DNA from: Roseomonas xinghualingensis
GTDB lineage: Bacteria > Pseudomonadota > Alphaproteobacteria > Acetobacterales > Acetobacteraceae
Direction of reading: 5' to 3'
Assembly: GCF_025791835.1 (NCBI RefSeq)
Contig: NZ_JAOXLP010000002.1
Span: 1 to 64,000, forward strand
Length of the DNA: 64,000 nt
Shown here: piece after piece, positions 60,102 through 64,000 of the stretch
Layout of the letters: every line of letters begins with the position of its first letter
How positions within the stretch are numbered: position 1 is the first letter of the stretch
The notes under the pieces: model-generated
Told to the model about the DNA's origin: nothing
The model's database searches: none
What the model saw: the letters and a program-made list of their open reading frames with translations, nothing else
Program-made: the position numbers and the translations under genes

Positions 60102-61241
60102 ATGGGAAACGTGCTTGTCCTCGGGGCCGGGATCATGGGCCTCTCCACCGCCTGGGCGCTGGATGCGGCCGGGCACCGCGTGACGGTGGTGGAGCAGGAT
60201 GAGCGCCCCAACCCGCGCGGCTCCTCGGTGGATGACCACCGCCTTATCCGCCACGCCTATGGCGCCGCCACCGGCTATATGCGGATGGTGGACCAGGCCT
60301 ATGAGGCCTGGGACGCGCTCTTCGACGCGATCGGGGAGCGGCCCTATGCCGAAACCGGCGTGCTGGCCCTGGGCGATAGCGGCACCGCGCCCGAGGCGGA
60401 CTGGTTCGCCGCCAGCCGCCGCGCCCTGCGGAGTGACAGGCATGCGATCGAGGATCTGTCGCCGGGCCGGTTGGGCAGTCTCTTTCCCTGGCTGCGTGCA
60501 GATGGCGTTTCCGATGCCTTCCTGACCCCGCGCGGCGGCGTGCTAATGGCCCGGCGGATCGTCACGGCCTTGTCGCGCTGGCTGGAAAGGCGCGGCGTGC
60601 ACTTCATCCAGGCTCGGGCGGCCGGTATCGATCCGGCCCGTGCGGAATTGCGCCTTTCCGATGGTAGGCGGATCGCGGGCGACCAGTTGGTGGTCGCCGC
60701 CGGGCCCTGGGCACCGCGCCTGCTTTCGGAACTGTCAGGGCGGGTGGTGCCGTCCCGCCAGATCATCGTCTATCTCGAACCGCCGCCGGAGCAGCGCGAG
60801 GCCTGGGCCCGTGCGCCGATGGTGCTGGACCTTTCGGAGCAGGGTGGCTTCTACGCCGTGCCGCCGGTCGCCGGCACGGGGCTGAAGATCGGCGATCACC
60901 GCTTCTCCTGCGCGGGCGATCCGGATGATCCACGGGAAGCCTCCGCCGAGGAGCGCGACACCATCCTCGCTCTGGCCCTGCCGCGCCTGCGCGATGGGGA
61001 ATCCTACCGCGTGCTGGAGGCCCGCGCCTGCTACTATGACGTGGAGGCACAGGAGCGCTTCGTGGTCGAGCCGCTCTCGGACCGCTGCGTGGTGATGAGC
61101 GGCTTCTCCGGCCATGGGTTCAAGTTCGGGCCAGTACTGGGCCGCGCCGTGGCATCGGCGCTGGGCGATGCCGCGCGGATGGAGGCGCTGCCGCGCTGGG
61201 CCGCGGGTGACGCCGCGCAGGAGAAGGACGTGGCCGCATGA
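60102..61241 (+). CDS. FAD-dependent DAO-family oxidoreductase (sarcosine-oxidase-like)
   Basis: A 379-residue flavoprotein: the FAD-binding VLVLGAGIMGLSTAWALDAA, EQDERPNPRGSSVDDHRLIR, and a C-terminal VMSGFSGHGFKFGPVLGRAV typical of the MSOX/MTOX branch, where a Cys covalently holds FAD; here ARACYYDV provides a candidate Cys. It probably oxidises an N-methyl or other secondary amine. It overlaps the acyl-CoA dehydrogenase start (ATGATG), so the two form an operon. Confidence 0.87.
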   Translation: MGNVLVLGAGIMGLSTAWALDAAGHRVTVVEQDERPNPRGSSVDDHRLIRHAYGAATGYMRMVDQAYEAWDALFDAIGERPYAETGVLALGDSGTAPEADWFAASRRALRSDRHAIEDLSPGRLGSLFPWLRADGVSDAFLTPRGGVLMARRIVTALSRWLERRGVHFIQARAAGIDPARAELRLSDGRRIAGDQLVVAAGPWAPRLLSELSGRVVPSRQIIVYLEPPPEQREAWARAPMVLDLSEQGGFYAVPPVAGTGLKIGDHRFSCAGDPDDPREASAEERDTILALALPRLRDGESYRVLEARACYYDVEAQERFVVEPLSDRCVVMSGFSGHGFKFGPVLGRAVASALGDAARMEALPRWAAGDAAQEKDVAA

Positions 61242-62821
61242 TGAACGCCGCCGGAACCCTTTCCTTCGCGCTCGCGAAGCTGCACGACCTTCCCGCCTTG
61301 TCGGAGCGCCTCGGCACGCCGCTGGCGGCCGAGGATGTCTCCGCGATCCTGGAGGAAGCCTCGCGCTTCGCCGAGGAAAGGATCGCGCCCGGCCGCCTGA
61401 AGGCCGATCGCGCCGGCTGCGTGCTGGAGAATGGCCGCGTTCGTACCCCGGCGCATTATGCCGGGCTGTTGGCCGAGTGGCGGGAAGCGGGCTGGCAGGG
61501 CGTTGCGGCGCCGGTAGAGCATGGCGGGCAAGGGCTGCCGCATGCCATCTGGGCGGCGGTCTTCGAGTTGGCCTCTTCCGCCGACATGGCCTTCGCGCTG
61601 ATGCCGATGCTGACGGCCGGTGCTGTGGATCTGCTGGCGCATCACGCGACGCCGGATCAGGCCGCGCGCTTCCTGCCGCCGCTGATTTCCTCGGCCTGGA
61701 ACGGCACCATGTGCTTGACCGAGCCGCAGGCCGGCAGCGACCTCTCCGCCATCCGCACCCGCGCCGTGCCGGATGGGAATGGCTATCGCATCAGCGGCCA
61801 GAAGATCTTCATCACCTGGGGTGAGAACGACATCGCGGAGAACACGCTCCACCTCGTCCTCGCGCGGCTGCCGGATGCGCCGGCGGGGTCGCGCGGCATC
61901 AGCCTCTTCGCCTGTCCGAAGATCCTTCCGGATGGGCGGCGCAACGGCCTGCGCTGCGGTGGCATCGAGGAGAAGCCGGGCATCCATGCGTCCCCCACCT
62001 GCACGATGCTGTTCGATGAGGCGGAGGCGGAGCTGGTGGGCGAGGTGAATCGTGGCCTGCCCGCCATGTTCGCCATGATGAATGCCGCGCGGCTCGCGGT
62101 AGGGGTGGAAGGCGTCGGCCAATGCGCCCGTGCCACCGTCCTGGCGGAGGCCTATGCGGCGGAGCGCGTGCAGGGCGGCCAGCCCATCGCATCCTATCCC
62201 GATGTGGCGCGCATGCTGGGCGAAATGCGCGCCATCACCCAGGCGGCGCGGCTTCTCGCGCTGGATTGCGCCGTCTCGCTGGACCGGGCGAGGGCAGGGG
62301 AGGCGGGCGCTGAAACACGCCTCGCGCTGCTGACGCCCATCGTGAAGGCCTGGTGCACCGATCGCGGGGTGGAGGTGGCAAGCCTCGGTATCCAGGTGCA
62401 TGGCGGCGCCGGCTATGTGGAGGAGACGGGAGCCGCCCAGATCTGGCGGGATGCCCGGATCGCGCCGATCTATGAGGGGACCAACGGCATCCAGGCGATG
62501 GATCTCCTTGCCCGCAAGTTGCCGCGCGAACTGCCTGCCTTCCTCGCTCTGTTGCGCGAGGCGGAACAAGCGCATCCCGCGCTGGAGGAGCCCGCCCGTG
62601 CCCTGGCACAGGCTGCCGGGGAACTTGCCGCCGCACCCGCGGCGCAGGCCGGTGCCGCCGCCATGCCCTTCCTGGACGCGGCCGGCTGCGTGCTGGGCGG
62701 CGCCTGGCTGGCCCGCGCGGCGGCCGCCGATCCAGCCTTCGAAGCAGAGGCGACCTTCTTCCTGAGGCGCCTCCTCCCGCGCGCCAAGGCCAGGCTCGCC
62801 GAGGCGATGGCGCCCGCCTGA
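61238..62821 (+). CDS. Acyl-CoA dehydrogenase with extended C-terminus (FadE/DmdC-like)
   Basis: A 527-residue FAD enzyme, longer than the usual 380. AcylCoADH core: NGTMCLTEPQAGSDLSAIRT, GQKIFITWGENDIAENTLHL, GVEVASLGIQVHGGAGYVEE and catalytic-Glu segment APIYEGTNGIQAMDLLARKL (Glu in IYEGT). The C-terminal 100 residues form the extra helical domain of the FadE5/DmdC branch. It oxidises a CoA thioester; the substrate is unknown. The start overlaps the DAO-type stop. Confidence 0.92.
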   Translation: MMNAAGTLSFALAKLHDLPALSERLGTPLAAEDVSAILEEASRFAEERIAPGRLKADRAGCVLENGRVRTPAHYAGLLAEWREAGWQGVAAPVEHGGQGLPHAIWAAVFELASSADMAFALMPMLTAGAVDLLAHHATPDQAARFLPPLISSAWNGTMCLTEPQAGSDLSAIRTRAVPDGNGYRISGQKIFITWGENDIAENTLHLVLARLPDAPAGSRGISLFACPKILPDGRRNGLRCGGIEEKPGIHASPTCTMLFDEAEAELVGEVNRGLPAMFAMMNAARLAVGVEGVGQCARATVLAEAYAAERVQGGQPIASYPDVARMLGEMRAITQAARLLALDCAVSLDRARAGEAGAETRLALLTPIVKAWCTDRGVEVASLGIQVHGGAGYVEETGAAQIWRDARIAPIYEGTNGIQAMDLLARKLPRELPAFLALLREAEQAHPALEEPARALAQAAGELAAAPAAQAGAAAMPFLDAAGCVLGGAWLARAAAADPAFEAEATFFLRRLLPRAKARLAEAMAPA

Positions 62822-62849
62822 CCCGTTCACGCATTCGAAATTGGGGTGG

Positions 62850-62878
62850 CGCGCATGGGAACAACCCTTGCGCGTTTG
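62850..62878 (+). terminator. Hairpin between acyl-CoA dehydrogenase and crtI-like genes
   Basis: CGCGCA-t-GGG-AACAA-CCC-t-TGCGCG (one T-T mismatch) followed by TTTGTC, 29 bp after the stop. The rest of 62822-62923 holds no gene. Confidence 0.5.
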
Positions 62879-62923
62879 TCATCCGCCCAAACATCCTCCG
62901 TGTAGCTGTCACACCGGAGTCCA

Positions 62924-64000
62924 ATGAACGCGCTCAGCCGCCCCGCCCTGCGTCCCGAACGGCCGCATGCCGTGGTCATCGGGGCTGGCCCGGGAGGGCT
63001 GGCCTCCGCCATGTTGCTGGCCGCGCGCGGGCTGCGCGTGACGGTGCTGGAGAAGGAACACGCCGTCGGCGGCCGCAGCCGCACCATCTCCAACTCGGGT
63101 GATGCGCCCGGCGGCTACCGCTTCGATCTCGGTCCCACCTTCTTCCTCTATCCGCGCATCCTGGCGGAGATCTTCGCCGAATGCGGCGCGCGGCTGGAGG
63201 ATGAGGTCGATCTGATCCGCCTCGATCCACAGTACCGGCTGGTTTTCGAGGGGGCGGGCAGCCACACCACGCTGGAGGCGACGCCGGACCTGGCCCGCAT
63301 GGAAGCCGAGGTGGCACGGCTGGACCCGCGCGATGCCGCTGGCGTGCGCCCTTTCATGGAGGAGAACCGCCGCAAGCTGGCAGCCTTCCGCCCCGTGCTG
63401 GAACGCGCCTTCAGCCGTGCCGCCGATCTCATGGCCCCCGACATGCTGCGCGCCCTGCCGCTGCTGCGTCCCGGCCGTTCGGTGGATACCGATCTGCGCC
63501 GGTACTTCCGTGATCCGCGCACGCGGCTCGCCTTTTCCTTCCAGTCCAAATACCTGGGGATGAGCCCGTTCCGCTGCCCCAGCCTCTTCACCATCCTTTC
63601 CTTCCTCGAATACGAGCATGGCGTGTTCCACCCGCGCGGCGGCTGCGGCAGCGTGGCGACGGCGATGGCGCATGTGGCCAGCGATCGGGGCGTGGAATTC
63701 CGCCTCGGCACCCCGGTGGACCGCATCGTCTTCGATGGCAACCGCGTGACGGGCGTGGAGGCGGGCGGCGCCTATATCGCCGCGGATGCGGTGGTGATGA
63801 ACGCCGATTTCGCCCATGCCATGCCGCGGCTGGTGCCGGATGCGATCCGCCGCAAATGGTCGGACCGGCGCATAGAGAAGGCGCGATACTCCTGCTCCAC
63901 CTTCATGCTCTATCTCGGCGTGGAGGGAGAGTTTCCGGAACTCGCGCACCACACCATCCTGCTGAGCGAGGACTACCAGCGGAACATCCGTGACATCGAG
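62924..64000 (+). CDS. crtI: CrtI-type phytoene desaturase, partial (runs off right edge)
   Basis: The first 359 codons of a carotenoid desaturase/FAD amine-oxidase-type protein. VVIGAGPGGLASAMLLAARG (FAD), EKEHAVGGRSRTIS, YRFDLGPTFFLYPRILAEIF, FQSKYLGMSPFRCPSLFTIL, EYEHGVFHPRGGCGSVATAM and GVEAGGAYIAADAVVMNADF match CrtI-like desaturases. It converts phytoene to lycopene or related colours, or is the closely related CrtN/CrtD type. The ATG at 62924 starts the family block at once. The C-terminal part is outside the window. Confidence 0.87.
   Translation, partial: MNALSRPALRPERPHAVVIGAGPGGLASAMLLAARGLRVTVLEKEHAVGGRSRTISNSGDAPGGYRFDLGPTFFLYPRILAEIFAECGARLEDEVDLIRLDPQYRLVFEGAGSHTTLEATPDLARMEAEVARLDPRDAAGVRPFMEENRRKLAAFRPVLERAFSRAADLMAPDMLRALPLLRPGRSVDTDLRRYFRDPRTRLAFSFQSKYLGMSPFRCPSLFTILSFLEYEHGVFHPRGGCGSVATAMAHVASDRGVEFRLGTPVDRIVFDGNRVTGVEAGGAYIAADAVVMNADFAHAMPRLVPDAIRRKWSDRRIEKARYSCSTFMLYLGVEGEFPELAHHTILLSEDYQRNIRDIE

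Noticed and set aside
1..64000. CRISPR arrays, tRNA/rRNA genes, prophage or known defence genes
   Set aside because: No regularly spaced direct repeats, cloverleaf-like sequences, integrase/capsid/toxin genes or nuclease-helicase clusters were seen on either strand.

Overview
The window is about 70 percent GC with dense, mostly alphaproteobacterial-type genes: cytochrome bc1 petABC, UbiE, HvrA-type H-NS, a DUF4169 protein and a COQ9-like TetR protein. It carries five Bug/TctC-type periplasmic solute-binding proteins (one frameshifted), a TRAP uronate locus and a CrtI-type phytoene desaturase. This set suggests a pigmented, aerobic member of the Acetobacteraceae, Roseomonas-like. The assignment is inferred from gene content and style, not from a database search.

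Layout. 1-7.4 kb: an IS630-type transposase cut by the left edge, a frameshifted Bug gene, a flavin-dependent monooxygenase, a tyrosine phosphatase, two tiny hydrophilic proteins, a divergent Nramp-family transporter, another Bug gene and hemF. 7.6-11.5 kb: petABC and mtnP. 11.5-17.3 kb: a catabolic-looking block with a PcaB/PurB-type lyase, two Bug proteins, GntR and MarR regulators and a dienelactone hydrolase. 17.3-22.2 kb: DUF4169, phasin, TetR/COQ9-like, MFS, proC, YbjN and ubiK. 22.5-27.3 kb: lgt, a MidA-like methyltransferase and pgeF, overlapping by 4 bp at each junction, then two lipoprotein-type genes and prs with a coupled leader ORF. 27.3-31.6 kb: an MmyB-like regulator, small metabolic enzymes and mutM. 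31.6-39.4 kb: ggt, ubiE-coaBC-dut (4-bp overlaps), a MoeB/ThiF protein with a DsrE protein, an SH3 protein and a Bug protein. 39.6-42.9 kb: a 621-residue protein of unknown function coupled to a DUF2272 lipoprotein, then H-NS behind an AT-rich leader. 43-50.6 kb: an OYE-family reductase, an aldose epimerase, a PEBP protein, a 41-aa protein, cspA, pnp and a nitronate-monooxygenase-like protein. 50.7-53.9 kb: an isoquinoline-oxidoreductase-type iorAB pair with a c-type cytochrome. 54-60 kb: an amidase divergent from a dctPQM TRAP system with uronate dehydrogenase and mutarotase. 60-64 kb: a DAO-type oxidase, an acyl-CoA dehydrogenase and a partial crtI.

No tRNA, rRNA, CRISPR array, phage module or obvious defence island was seen. 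The most unusual material is non-coding or residue-level. A 250-bp stretch downstream of cspA holds at least six perfect or near-perfect hairpins. A 45-bp terminator-containing repeat occurs at two distant sites. A leader ORF is stop/start coupled to prs. Tandem hairpins precede the DAO gene, and several regulator-adjacent palindromes look like operators. Expected key residues are missing in the Nramp transporter, MutM (zinc finger), CoaBC (flap cysteine) and the ior-linked cytochrome c (axial Met).
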